The notes beneath the pieces are model-generated. The model saw only the letters and a program-made list of their open reading frames with translations. It did no database searches and was not told the origin of the DNA. Of a stretch of 64,000 nucleotides of DNA, positions 12,401 to 25,229 are shown piece by piece. A program made the position numbers and the translations under genes. The number at the start of each line of letters is the position of its first letter. The stretch's first letter is position 1. The stretch comes from Golubevia sp. BC0850 (Eukaryota > Basidiomycota > Exobasidiomycetes > Golubeviales > Golubeviaceae), in contig JAAVVG010000032.1 of NCBI GenBank assembly GCA_012976225.1, positions 1-64,000 on the forward strand, given 5' to 3'.

Positions 12401-14705
12401 AATCGGTTGGGCTCATCGATCCATCTGTTGGCTGCACGTTCCAGCTTGAGTTTGGAAGCTGCGTAGTTGGCTCTGAGCTCTGCCAGATCTCCACAGCCTT
12501 CAACTCCTAAGAGATACGGAAACAACGAAGTCTCAGCGACCACCGCTTTTTCTGTAGTTCCGATAGCAGTGATGTTGTAAGCTGTGAGTTGCTCAGCGCC
12601 ATCTTGCATCTCTTCCACGAAGTTTGGAAGTTCAGGTCTTACTTCTCCGACGGCGCTCGAAGCTCTTGAAATTGAACCTCTTTCGATAGACGTTTTGGAC
12701 TTGAAGGAAGGTTTACTAACGTTCGTGAAAGTTGCAAGTCCGATTACGACTGGCCAATGAGTGATCTTCTCGTTTTGATTGAGTGGATTGGTGATTGGAT
12801 ACTTGAGCTTCAAGAGAGCTGTCTCGCCAGTTCTGAAACCTTCGTGATCGAGAGTTCTGATGACGATCTCTGCCACGTCATCAACCTCCATTGGCCCCGA
12901 ATCGTCTGCTTTGCTCTTCTCGAAAGCTCCTCCGCTTCCAGTGTGACCCTTCAGCTTGGCGGTTTGGTAGCTTCCAGTTCTGGCTAGAGTTTGAAGATCC
13001 AATCCCTTGCAGATCTCTTTCTCCCGTTGAAAGACTGATTCAATCATGTTAGGACTAGGGGCATAAGTCGGAGAAGGAAGCTTGTGAAGAGAGAAAGAGG
13101 AGCCTGGAGGAAAGACGACCTCGGGCCGCTTCGCTGCTTGCTTGACTTTGTTCTTTCCTTTCTGATTGTTGCTACTGCTGTTGTTGTTGTCAGCGAAAGT
13201 AAGTCCTTTGGAAGTTGAAGCACCATTCGAGGTAGCCTTAGAACCACTAGCTGCGTTGCTAGTGTCTCCCCCGCCACTCCCGTTACTGACTCTAGGCTTG
13301 ACGGTCTTGACGACTTTGGCTTTTGGAGCTTTGGCAGTCGGAGTCGGAGTCTTGAAAGCTCTTACAGCTCTACTTTCTCTACTCAGAGAATCGATCTCAT
13401 CGCCAGAATCGATAGAGTCCTCTCGAGTAGTCTTTGAGGTGGAAGCAGCAGAAGTTCTAGGCTTCTTCTTGACCACGATCGAGCCTGAGCTTGAATTTGC
13501 GTTTGCTGGTTTGACGGTATGTCTACCTCCACAGTACTTGCATCCGCAGTCGCTCGTGTTCCTTGCTGATCCTTCGGGAGAATTGTTAATCAGCCAAATG
13601 GCGTGGGGAACGAATTCGGGACAAGACCTGAATCGATGAGCATATGAACCTGTTCGAAAGGGAACGAAAGTCGTCAAGAGAATGAAGGGTTAAGGTTAGT
13701 CTTCGTTCCTAATATCAGAATGTCTGTCCTTTCCAATTTTCCTTTTGAAGAAACTCGCCATACAGGTAAGGATCAGTTCTAGGCTTAACTCTATCTCCAG
13801 TTCTATGATCAGCGAATTCATAGTCTTTAGGGAAATATTTGACCTTCCAAGGTTTTCTCTGACTTGAAGTAGCAGGTAAGCCAAATTCTTCCGCCAATTT
13901 CGAACCAACAGTAGCCTTCCATCTCAAACTTCTCTCGTCATCTTCTCTCCAAACGTGATAGTAATTGACTTTTGAGGCGCTAGCAGAAGGTACTACTTTA
14001 TTTGGGGCTTCGAAAGCTGGATTTCCATCTGAGTAAGGAAAGACTATGTTCCCATCTGGTAGGAAGATTTTGGAAAGATCTAGAGGAGCAGCTGAAGTTG
14101 CAGGAGGGTTCGATGGACCCGGGTTTGACGAGAGATTGAGTTGAGGGGCTTTTGAAATAGGAGCTTCATTGCGTTCTGGAGATGCTGAGACTTGAACTTG
14201 AGCTGGAAGCGAATGTGGTGTTGAGGTAGAGGTGGTTTGAGGGAGAGGAGCTGAGAGGTTGGAAGTTGAAGTTCCAGCTTGGTTCCCATTCTGCTTCTCA
14301 CTTCCGACTTGATTTGAAGCAACTTTTGAGGTACTTCCAACCATGATTGAATTGTCTCCTTCCTTCTCGGAATTCAAAGAAACCTCTTTGCTCATAGCTC
14401 CACCAGAAGGAGCTTCCTTTCCACCTCCCTTCTCTTTCCCCTTTCCCGAATTCTGGCTTTGAGCTTGAGGTTCAGCTTGCTTCTGGTTTGGATTCTTCCC
14501 ATTCTCATTTGGTTGAACAGTTGAATTTTGATTGCTGGTAATCGCAGAGGCGGGAGGAGGTTTGGGATGAGCTTGCCTGTTTGTTTGTGGCTCTCTAGAT
14601 CTTAAAGGTGGAGGAATCAGAAGTGGATCATCATCCAAATCTATCGATGAGCTGGAATCTGAATCGATTCGACGTTGAGAGATAGATTGTGATTGAGAGG
14701 CAGGA
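9492..14705 (-). CDS. Clr2-type transcription-silencing protein with C-terminal WW domain
   Basis: Exons seen: 14705-13759, 13649-9613, 9515-9492; more than 1640 residues. The Clr2 N-terminal module is split by an intron and reads DPYLYG then SYAHRFRSCPEFVPHAIWL, followed by a zinc-like CGCKYCGG. The second Clr2 region (about 12,100-11,500) has VGDVVRLNL, SPYLLRIK and AGELYRVI. Fission yeast Clr2 is a subunit of the SHREC histone deacetylase/remodeller that silences heterochromatin. A very long Ser/Thr/Ala/Pro stretch follows, then a WW domain: LPEGWSERR, EVFYYHKATKQ, and after the last intron TSWDRP. The intron 13650-13758 uses a GC donor (TATG|gcgagt). No in-frame ATG exists downstream of the acceptor near 14706, so the start lies in a small upstream exon; ATG 14815 is a candidate but its donors are weak. 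Confidence 0.82.
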
Positions 14706-15331
14706 CTGTGACAAGTTGAGTGGATGGGGATGGAGAAAGCGGGTAGTCAAAGGGTAGAAGACGAATCGTCAATATTGCAGTTCATGAAGAACCGTAGAAC
14801 AGTAATCTCTGTCATACAATAACCTCTTTGGATGGCAGGGACATATGTATTGAAAAGATGAGTAACTCATCTTATCTCATCTCATTTCATCTCATCTCTA
14901 ACCAGGTAGGTCAATCAATGCCTTATCTCCCCGTCCTCCATGCCTTAAGTAAACACGATTCTTTCCCTCCATCTTGTCCATGTCATCGACTCTATTCTGG
15001 AACGATGGCTGCGAAACTCCACCTGTTGCCATAGTAGTACTAACCTCGGAGGGGGACTTGGAGTATCTTGACCCAAGAAGAGAAATCCTTGACTTGTAGC
15101 CATCCTATCCTTCACTGCTGACACTGACACCCTGACGAGAGAGAAGACCTTGTTGATGAAAATTAGTCTTGATGATTCAAGTTGGAATACAAAGTTGATG
15201 TTCTCGTTAATCTTTAATCTTGCATTTCCTATGATGAAAGGTGTGACGAAATCGCGATTATACCAACTTCCTTCTCTCTCTCTCTCCCCTTCCCAACCTT
15301 AAATCTACTCTTCCCCCCTCCCTCTCAAAGG
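14706..15331. other. Divergent promoter region (Clr2-like / separase)
   Basis: Probably holds the missing first exon of the Clr2-like gene (see ATG at 14815 on the minus strand) and the separase promoter. Notable simple sequence: tctcat repeats at about 14,874-14,898 and a CT-rich run at about 15,271-15,290, some 45 bases before the separase ATG. Confidence 0.45.
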
Positions 15332-18300
15332 ATGCCGACCTCAAGAGTGGAATCAACACGAAGAGCTGCAAATGTATCAAGCGCGTCTGGATCAAGTGCT
15401 GTTGGTAGAACGACGAGGAGAGGAGCAGCAGCAGCTGCTTCATCCTCTGAATCCAATCCACCATCTACATCTACAACTATTACAAGTACTACAAATACTA
15501 CTACGACTTCAGCATCAACATCTCGACGAGCAGTCCAGAAGAGTAAGATATCCTCAACTTTCGAAGCTCAGAAGAAGATCACCAAACCAACTGTGTCCTC
15601 ATCCAAACCCGCAACTAGCTCAACTTCCATAAAGTCATCCTCAAGAGCAACAACCGCCGATGCCTCTTCTCCCTCTCCCTCTCTTCTAACTCTAGATCAG
15701 CTCATATTAATTCTGAAAGATCAAGATGGTTTGAACAAGATAGACTCAAAAGCGGTCTTTTTACTACTTGATCTTATATCAGTTTCAGATCCCAAGCAGC
15801 AACTTTCCATCTCTCTCCTCTCTTCCCCTTCTCCTTCAACTTCTACCTCCGGTGAATCCTCTTCAATCAGCCTAGAATTGAATTCAAAGCATGCAGCAAT
15901 CTCTAGATCAGTCATCAATGCAGTTCTTGGATCTCTCAACAGAGTAGCTGCTTCAGGTTGGAAAGATTCCCCATCTCCATCTTCTCCAACGCGTCCATCT
16001 TCTGCCAAAGTCTCTTCAACTCCCCCATCTGTAAGAAATCCAAGTACATCATCCTCATCAGTCTCTAAATCCGCGTCAGCTTCTTCTGCCTCAATAGCCA
16101 CTTCTCGTCCAGCTACTGCATCTTCAAGCACTAGCACCTCAACTAATCTCTCACTCCCATCGAGATCAAGCGTCTTTTCTCTCTTGGACCTTTTTCGAAT
16201 CTCAATCAGAGTACTATCGATCACCATCGATTCAGACAAGGAGTCGGCAGAGGAGAAGCGAAGGGCAATGGAACTTCAATTTGTTTTGGTGGTCTTGACT
16301 TTTGTTAGGAAATTGGCGAGCCTTAACATGGTGAGTATGAGCTGGGTAGGACGTGGTTCAGGAACCGATTGAAGTGGAAAACACACTTTGATCTTTCTCA
16401 AAGTGCCGAAAGCAGAGATCAGCGGGTTGAACTGTGATAAGAGAAGTCTCTCGCATCGTAGATCTGACCTCTTTGTGCTCCTCTTCTTCACTGCTATCTT
16501 TCGAATTGCAGAATCAACTAGCTCTTCAGGAGATTCAACTGGCTAGGAACCTCATCTTGAGGCTATACGAACACGATCCTCCGTCTGGAGAAGATCAATC
16601 ACTTGCTCTCCAAAACCAATCGATGCTCTATCCTCTTCCAACTTCAATTCCCAATTCATCAACTCTAATTTCCTACATACTGGATTCTCAGGCCCTCTCG
16701 GTCTCATCTCTGCTCAATTCTCAATCCTCTTTAATCGAGCCCTCTTCGGAAGAATTTCCACTCCCTTTCGATTCTCAATCCTCTCCACTAAGTTGGCAGA
16801 AGTATCTCCTAAGTAATTCCTCTAGTCTGGTAGTTAGCTCTGAGGATCGGGAAACTCTGGTGAACAGCTGCAATAGATCTTGTTATGGAGTAGAGAGATC
16901 GATTGCTACTTTCTTGGAACGCATTACTTCAAGTCCTTCTACTTCCAAATCAACCGAAAACCTCAAATTGTACCTCAATCTACGACTTCATTCAGTGAAG
17001 CTGCTCTCGATGGTTTCTGAGATTCAAGAAAAGAGAGACGCGTTTTGGGATAGGGGTTCAAGAGCTGTTGCAGCTCATTTCAGAGATTCTACATCTCCAA
17101 CTGTGACTTCCTCTTTGAGTTCTGAAGAGAAAAGATCGCTAGCCACAAGAGTCTATCGAGATGTCAGAGGTTTCTGCCTGGATTTAGTAGAGGAGGTTAA
17201 GTCAGTAGATAAAGTCAAGGCTAAATCTCAAAAATCAAGTGAAAAGGGAAAAGGGAAGCTAATAGAAAAGATAGCTGACGGAGAAGGATTCTTAAGGTTC
17301 CTAGAGAATTGGAGTTTACTCTCGAGGAAGAGCGCAAGTACTCAAGATCTGGACCTCATTGCTGGACTGATCTATGGAACAAGCTCTCAGGTTAAAAATG
17401 AAGAAGTAAGCAGTGTCGTTGGATCGGGATCAAGTTCGCCTGCCAAGAGAGTAGGCTCTTCGCCTACCAAATCGACTTTCTCCTCAAGCCCAGTCAAACA
17501 AAGAATGACATCGAACTCCTTCAATCCTAAAGATCAGACTCAAGCTACCAAATACATAGCTCACACCTCTGCTGTTCTCACCAAAGTCGTAGTCTCGATG
17601 GACAACTCTCTTTCGAAATCTGAGGAGAAATCAGAAGATGGTGGATCTAAAGCAGCATTGGTCGAAAGCTTAGAAGCTGGAGTTCAGTGTTTAGGTTTGG
17701 AAAAGGTCAATCTCAGCTGGATTTCAATGGCCACTGAAGATAGTAGGAAAAGGTGGTTCAAGAATCTGGGTCAGACCAGAAGGAGAGCTTGGAAAATCTT
17801 CGATCGAGAGTTCAAGAGGAAATCACCAGACGGAGAGGACGCTTTCACTACAAACAAAGTTCTCTCGGCTTCAAGATCCTTACTGGAAGCTATCGTTTCT
17901 CAATACGAACTCTACACAAAAGACCCAAGTCCTCTTTCTTCTAGCTCTTCCATTTCTAGCCCGAAATCAAACTCAACTTCAAGTTCGATTCAAGGTTCCC
18001 CTTCGAACTCTAGTATCTCTCCCAAGACCTTCCCCACTCAATCGGATCTGATAGAAGACTCAATCCACATCTTAAGGACGCTGTCTCAAGCAGCTTTCAA
18101 GGTTGAAGATTTCGACAGCTATGAGGAAAGTCGAGCCTATCTTGAAAGGGGTTTCGATCTTGTTGCTTCCGACGAGGAAACCGATGAGAAAGAGGAAGGA
18201 GAGAAAGCCGAAAAGGATTCAAGTTTAGAAGAAACCAAAGCTACAAGTCTTGGTTTCCTAGCTTCCAGTCTCTATTTCTTAGGAGGTCAACTTTTCGCAA

Positions 18301-21300
18301 AGAAGAGGATCGGAAGCTCTATTCCTTTCATCAAGAGAGCTTGTGAAGTTAGCGAGCTTTCCAACCGATACTACTCAAATAAACAACCTCAAGGAGAAGA
18401 AGAGCTCAAAGCTGAAGAGACTAGGACTTCAAATCTCACGAGAAGATACGAGCATTTAGCTTGTGCCTATCACAACGTTCAGCAATCTCAACTCGCTTTT
18501 GAGAACTATCTAAAGGCCATCATCTCTATTTCGGATCGGAATTTCGAAGCCATTGAGAAGGCAGCTTCTGAAAATGGAATCTCTCAGGTCTTCGAGAAGG
18601 AGAACGACTACAATCGAATCGGTTCTTCGATCAAGTCTGCCATCGAAGTCAGTGTCTTTTCGTTGTTGATGGATCAACGAGTTGATCTCAAGTCCACTCC
18701 GTTCCAGCAAAAGGACAAGAATGATTCTAAACCTCTCAATTTGATGGAGTGCTTGATCTCAAGAGGTCTCTCGAAGGTGGTCGTCGGTGCTTTGCTGGAA
18801 TGGTGTCTTATCGTCTTGGATTTCAAGATGCAACAAGAGGAAGCTCCTGCCGCTATCAACTCCTTCATCGAGAATCTGGAAGAGCTCTACGACGAAGAGA
18901 ATTTCCCAATCAGAAAAGCTAGGATCCTGCTCAGGAAGATTGAGATTGGGATGTTCTTGCCTGATGAGGTTCAGGAAGATGGAGAAGAAGTCGCTGCTGC
19001 TCTGAGAGGCTTGGAGAAGCGAAGGAAGACGGCAGAACAAGCGATGAGGCTTCTAAATTCAGATGTGAGTAAGCACAAAACGTCGTACGCACATCCGAGC
19101 AAGACAAATCATACCTACTCTCTACTTTCACCTTCAGGATCTTGGTCTCGACTCCTCTTTAAACCGATTCTTACCTCAATACAAGGCCAGCACCCATATG
19201 CTCCTCGTACTTTTGGAACAGAGATCGAACGCTGCTCCCTCTCGAATCCAAGTCATTCATCATGCAACGGAAGCTGGGAAGATTCTCAGAGCTTTGGTCA
19301 GCCCTCTCAAGACGAACTCAGTTGCAAATCTCTCTCCTCTACGATCCATCTCTGGATTCAAGAAATCCGAGTCTCCAAAAGTGAAGAAGCTTCCTCCTAC
19401 GACTCCCAGGAAACCCAGGAAACCCGTTGCTGAAAGAGGTAAACCGCTGAGGAACAATGCAGCGCCACCTCAAGCCACTTCTCTTCCTCCAGTCACACCT
19501 CCAGCCAAGACCAACCATTTTGTCTCTTCCTCTCCGATCGGATCCCCTTTCAACGAGTCCAGTATTTCAGCTGCTACTTCTCAGTATGACAACGTAGAAA
19601 GGCTTTGCGCCCAGTTGGAACTCACTTGCGAGACTGTCAACGCCTATGGACACGGTCTCACGAGCATCGATCTTCTGAAGGTTCTTAGGAGGCTGAATCA
19701 AACGGCCAGAAGCCCTTCTGCTGGCAGAGATGGGTACCTTCGAGCTTCAGCGATTCTTGCCAGGCAGTATCTCTGGCTAGGAAAGACTGCCAGAGCTGGA
19801 TCCGTCATCAGCAAAGCGTCATCTTCACTCCTCGGAAACTCGTCTTCCTCTCCAGTTTCCTCCTCTATAGCCGGTGTCTCGGATGACACCAAGTTCAGAT
19901 GTCTGTTGGCCAACTCGGACTATCTCTGCAGGATCGGCAGCATTGAGGAATCGATTCAGAAGTACGACGAAGCTGTCTCGATAGCCAGATCAATCAACGA
20001 CAATGTCAAGGGTGCAGCTTGGCAGCGATACATCGCCAAAGGTCTCTCTTCTGAGCGACAGATCATGGCTGCTGATATCTACAGTTCCATCGCTCTGGCT
20101 CGAGGAGATCTGGCCTCTGCTATCAAAGCTTCTTACGAAGGTGTTCGGAACTCAATCAAAGCTTTGAGACTTCTCAGTAAGGCCACTGCTCCTGCTCCCA
20201 ACGACCCAGGTCAGAACTTCATGGATCAACCTGCTTCGGACCCACCTTCTTCTGACTGCAAAGTTGAAGCCGTCATGGCTACTCCAGTCCTCGAGCATGC
20301 CAAGCAGACACCTCGACTCGCAACTTTTGCTCTGACGACTCTTCACTGGAGGCTCTGCAAGACTCTACTCCTCGGGTACCTTCAAATCAGCAAGCTCAAC
20401 TCTATCAGAGGAAGTGCCAGGGACTCAAGCGCTTTTGCAAGCGAGTGCGTCGATCTAGCCTCTTCCCTCTCGGTTGCACTCTTCCAGTCGAGAGCGCTCG
20501 TTCGAAGGGCGGAGGTTCGTCTCATGCTAGGTCAGCTCGAATCTGGAGAGGCAGACATGGCCGAAGGACTGTCTCTCTTGGATGAGGATTGGATTCCTGA
20601 AGCCATCGGTCTGGCTTGCCTTCGTGGAGATTCTCTGAGCAAAGCCAACGCTTTCAAAGAAGCAATGGCTTCCTACTCTGCTGGTGAAATCACTTTGAGA
20701 ACTCTAAGTACTGCAGTCTCGGAGCTCGAGGCCATCTTGCCGACTCCAAAGTCGAAGCAAGGCTCAAGACCCTCTCTCGGTGGAAGCGCTACTCCTGCTT
20801 CTCGTCGGGTCAGTTTGGCTACGGAAGCTATTCTACCTGATGTGCAAGGACTCCTACTTCGTCGTCAAGCTTGGCTCTCCCATGTCTTAGGAAAGGAAGG
20901 AGACGTTCAAAGCTATCTGGATCGAGCCTCCGTTCTGGAAATGGACGAGGAAGGCAAAGTCGATGATTCTCTAGTCAGAGGTAGACTCGCACTCGGGAAA
21001 GCTCTGCAGCAGCTACAGGGTCATCAAATTCTGAGCATGCTTCCTGAAGCTGCCATTTCGCTTCCAATGATCAACTCATCCTCGTCTACCAAGAGCTTGG
21101 CTTCTACCGCCAAAGGTGCTGTTGCTGCTCTGTCCACCTCTGAATCAGCTTTCCGAGCGGCTCTGGCCTCTGGAAAGAGCGCTTCTCACGTCACCCAAGT
21201 TCGAGAAGCCTCTCTGTCCTTGGCTCTCGTCACGACCTTACAAGCGACTTTAGGCAAAGGCTCCAAAGCTGGAGTCCTAGGAGCTGCTGGATTCATCGAC

Positions 21301-23234
21301 GGAGGAGCTTCAGTCACTTTGGACAGAGAACTTCTCGAGGCGATCGAGAGAAAACTTAAGCCTAATATGGCTAGAGAGGAAACGTTCTTTGCTTTCGAGA
21401 AAGCCAAGTCTCTAATGATTCCGAGGAACGGGAAGAGCCGATCTCACTTGGCTCTCGACGAGCTGGTCTCTGACGAAGAAGACGAGGATGAAGAACTGGA
21501 TCAGAAGATCATCGCAGAGAAGAAGTATTGGAGATCGGTCAAGCAACGTCGATTAGATCTCAACAGTGAAAAGAATGGTCTCTCTCTCTGCTGTACTCCT
21601 GATCTGGAACTCCCTTCCAATTGGACAGTCATCTCTATCAGTCTGATCAAGGAACAATCTACTCTGATGCTCTCTAGGCAAGGAGGAGGAGATCGTGATC
21701 CAGTCCTCTTCTCTCTTCCTCTAAGCAGGCAGAGCAAAAGAGAAGGTGACGATGAAGAGGATGAGTTCACTTTCGAAAAAGCTCTAGAGGAGCTGAACGA
21801 CGTGGTCGAATCTTGCAACAACGTCGTCTCTCTAGCTAAAGATCTGGAAGGATTGGATGCCAGAAAGGTTTGGTGGACGGACAGAAGAGCTTTGGATACC
21901 CGATTAGGGGAACTCTTGGGAGCCATTGAAACGAGATGGCTTGGAGCTTTCAAGAGCATCTTTTCTGATCCTCTAGCTGCTTCAGCTCAAGAAATCAGGA
22001 AGTTCAAGACGGAATTGGATGGGATCATTGGAAAAGCTTGCTTTCCCTCTGATAAGGATCCTCCGAAACCCAAAGTCAATGAGACTGTTTTCGAAACCTT
22101 TGCTGGTCTTAGCCCAGAATGTTCTGACGAGGAGTTGGAAGACATGGTTCACTTCTACCTGGACGCGTACCAATTCAATGGAATCCCAGTAGCTGAAGAT
22201 GAAGTCGAAATGGACCTGGTGAGTTATACGACGGTGTTCTCCTTGTATCCTGTTCGACTTGCTAAATCTCTGTCCCTTTCTCCTTCCTTTGAATTTTTCT
22301 TACCTCACTTTCGTGCTCTTCCCCTAAGCTCGTCGTCCAGATTCGAGCCAAGCTGGAGGCTTTCAGAGCAGCCTGTCGCAAAGGCAGCTCTCCTATCGAT
22401 CACCACCTCTTCTTGATCTTGGACAAGGACACCTCTCCTTTCCCCTGGGAATCAATGCCAGTTCTTCAAAATCGACCTGTTAGTCGAATTCCATCTACCG
22501 CGTTCCTTCAAGATCGGATCGAACTTTCACGAACGAAGCAAGGAAAGAAGTCAAGTTCAACTCTTTCATCTTCAACTGTTTCCCAAGATTGCACGATGGT
22601 CTTGGACAAAAGCAAGACGTTCTACATTCTGAATCCGAGTCAAGATCTACTCAAGTCTCAAGAGAACTTCACTCCTTGGTTGGAATCCCAAAGTGAAAAG
22701 CTAGGTTGGGAAGGAATCGTCGGCAGAGCTCCTTACTTGGACGAGTTCCCAAAAGCTCTATCTTCCAATGATTTGCTTCTCTATTTCGGTCACTCGGGAG
22801 GTGAACAGTACATCAGATCCAATCAACTTAGAGAACTGACTTCCTGCTCTACGACGATGCTTTGGGGATGCTCTTCAGGACTTCTCAGAGACCAGGGAGA
22901 ATTCGACAGAACGGGAACAGCCTACAACTACTTCATGGCTGGCTGCCCCTCGTTGATGGGAAGTCTCTGGGATACTACCGATAGGGAAATTGATGGAATC
23001 GCTAAGGAAGTGATGAAGAAGCTAGGATTGATGGAAGACGATGGAGATGAGAGCAAGGAGAAAGCGAAAGGAAAGCGAAAGGAGAAGGCACCTGCTTTAG
23101 GTGGACCAAAGGAGGTAAAGAAGATGCCGATGTCGATGATCAGAGCGGTGGCTGAATCGAGGAAAGCTTGCAAGCTACCTTACTTGACGGGAGCGGCTCT
23201 TATTTGTTATGGAATCCCAGTCTATTGGGAGTGA
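15332..23234 (+). CDS. ESP1: Separase (peptidase family C50)
   Basis: Four exons: 15332-16330, 16512-19064, 19138-22218, 22329-23234, all joined in phase 0; 2512 residues. Separase is the cysteine protease that cleaves the kleisin subunit of cohesin at anaphase onset. The catalytic dyad is intact: His in YFGHSGGEQY (about residue 2365) and Cys in MLWGCSSG (about 2391), preceded by DKDTSPFPWESMP, the typical start of the protease domain. The middle is helical-repeat-like, as in other separases. The first 250 residues are unusually rich in Ser and Thr with basic RR motifs and are probably disordered. Residues encoded at about 21,470-21,510 form an acidic run (SDEEDEDEE), a possible autocleavage or regulatory loop, which is inference. 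Length is at the upper end for the family. Confidence 0.95.
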
Positions 23235-23629
23235 TGAAGAATTCAATTCTCATTTGTTTGTAGGCATCCTCATTATTCTCTGTACTTTATCAATACATAC
23301 TTTGCTTGTTTCAATCGCATCTTAGACTGATGAATACAGGAGAATGATGTCGACGGTGCGAAATTGAATTCTCACACCTCCACCGCTTGCCTACCCCTTT
23401 GATCGCTCGAAGCTCACCCAACATTTACGAACAAGTGTCATCACATCAAGGACGAATGACTGGCAGTAAGGAAGCTTAGATCCAGTCCTTCAGAGAACCA
23501 AAAAGCAAAAAAGCAGAGTTCAATGCAACAGAACCCAAACAGAAAGGAATGTGGAAGTACTCTTCAAGCTTAAAGGCACTAAGGCAAAGAGATACAAAAG
23601 TGAGACAGAAGTGAAAGTTTTGTGGATAG
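23235..23629. other. Convergent intergenic, 3' UTRs
   Basis: 395 bases between the separase stop and the PAM17 stop. Nothing coding seen. Confidence 0.5.
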
Positions 23630-25229
23630 TTACTGAGCATCCATCTCATCATCATCCTTCACCCCATGTCTAGCTCTTCTCTTGAAATTAGATTGTTCCC
23701 TCAGCCATTTCCTATAATCTGAGATCGATCCGATTTTCTCTCCCTACGTCCAAAAATGAGTCAAGTCCAAACGGGATAAGGATTCAAGAAGAGAAAGAGA
23801 ATATGGGGTTGCATGAAAGAGTGAATAGAAGGAAGAAATGTCAGAACTCAAGCCTAGGAATCCCATCTCCTTTCTGTTCTCTGAAAAGGTCTCTCGCAAA
23901 AGGGCATACCACTCACATAATAATCCGGCAATCGATTCTGCATAGTAGGAGGCAAATGCTGAGGATTAGGACGCCAGTGTCTAATCCTATTATGGAAATC
24001 CAAATCCTTAGCAGAAAGACTTTCTGACATTGATTTGTGAGTTAGATTGAAGAAGAGGTTTCCTAGGGAGGGACCTATCAGCCAGCCTAGACCTGAGAGA
24101 TAGAGAGAGATAGAGAGAGTAGGGGTGGAAGAGGAGAGGTGGGGGTGGGTCGGTTAGATGGGAAAGAAGGGTAGGAGAGAAAGGGAAGCGAAGAGAGAGG
24201 GTACCAAGGGGAAAGAGGTGCAGAAGAGGGTCACGTGGGAGAGGGAAGAGAGTAGAAGAGAACTTGATAGTGGGAGGGGCTGTGAACTTACCAGTACAAG
24301 CTACTGTTGCCAGACCGTGAATTAAGAGGGGGTCTAACTGTTGGGGAGGAGATGAGTGAGGAGCCAGAGTCAGAACTTTGAGTAAGTCCTTTCGGCTTCG
24401 GATTTCATCCTTTCACCACTCTTGATAGAGAACATCAGAAGACTTCATGCGAAATAGTGGGGCGACTGCTTGACTATGAAAGCCTTGAGAAGCTGCAAGA
24501 GATGGACAGCTTTTCAACCTTCACTTTAATTATTTTCAGGCAAAGTTTCTTCTCTAGACACTTCGTATGACAGTTTTCAGTGACTTTACTCTAGCTAATT
24601 CAGTTTTTTCTTTTCGTCAACTTCAGAGCAAGGAATCTTGAGTCTAGTTAGACTAGAAACACTGGTTGCTTGCTCGAGTAATCTTTCCACCTCCATTTTG
24701 TCTTGCTCTCTCGCTAACTATTTACAACTCTGCCTTGACTGAATAATATGGGAACCAGTTGGTAACTTGCTTGGGACATGTTCCAGTAAGTATCTCCTAC
24801 CCAAAGGAGATGCTTCCCTCTCCTTCTCTAGCTCTCGATCTTTGTACCCTCTTCTCTTCCTACTCTTCAATCAAAGCCATCTCCAACTCTACTCACCCCA
24901 AAGATCATATTACTAGGATCGATTTCCAAACCCAAAAAGTAACTCCCACTGGTGACGGCAGCGAGTGCAGTAGTTGGAATGGTAGTGACGAAACCATAAG
25001 TGGATCTCTTAGATCTCAGCTTCAAGTATTGTTCCCATGTTAGGTTGGAAGAGGGTGAAGGTGTTGGAGTTACGTTTTTTGAAGAGACGGTGGCGTAAGG
25101 ACGGGAAAACGTTGGAATTGAAGTTGATTGGAGAATGGAAGTGGAAGTGGAAGGTTTGTGAGTTAAATTGGAGGAGGCTGAAGATCGTAGAGGGTTGGAG
25201 GTTCGAAGGAGAACTGTTGATAGACTCAT
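23630..25229 (-). CDS. PAM17: Presequence translocase-associated motor subunit Pam17
   Basis: Exons on the minus strand: 25229-24897, 24337-24292, 24092-23917, 23743-23630; phases join to 222 residues. Pam17 sits in the mitochondrial inner membrane and helps assemble the import motor at TIM23. The N-terminus is a Ser/Arg-rich targeting sequence with a FSRPYATVSS processing-like site. Then come TWEQYLKLRSKR, a first membrane helix, the conserved GLEIDP...IFG-LDP block rebuilt across the first intron, a second helix (GLGWLIGPSLG), and the family C-terminus [20 protein letters not shown]. Intron 24338-24896 is 559 bases, several times longer than its neighbours. The internal ATG at 24030 is not a start; it is Met within exon 3. 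Paired head-to-head with DHH1. Confidence 0.92.

Noticed and set aside
13563-13677. ATG at 13677 as start of a separate Clr2-like gene
   Set aside because: This Met lies in the intron; joining exon 14705-13759 at the GC donor restores the Clr2 N-terminal motif.
15721-16239. 172-codon minus-strand frame within separase exon 1
   Set aside because: Acidic mirror of the Ser/Thr-rich separase N-terminus.
23917-24030. Separate 75-residue gene starting at ATG 24030
   Set aside because: It matches the C-terminus of Pam17 and joins in phase with upstream exons.
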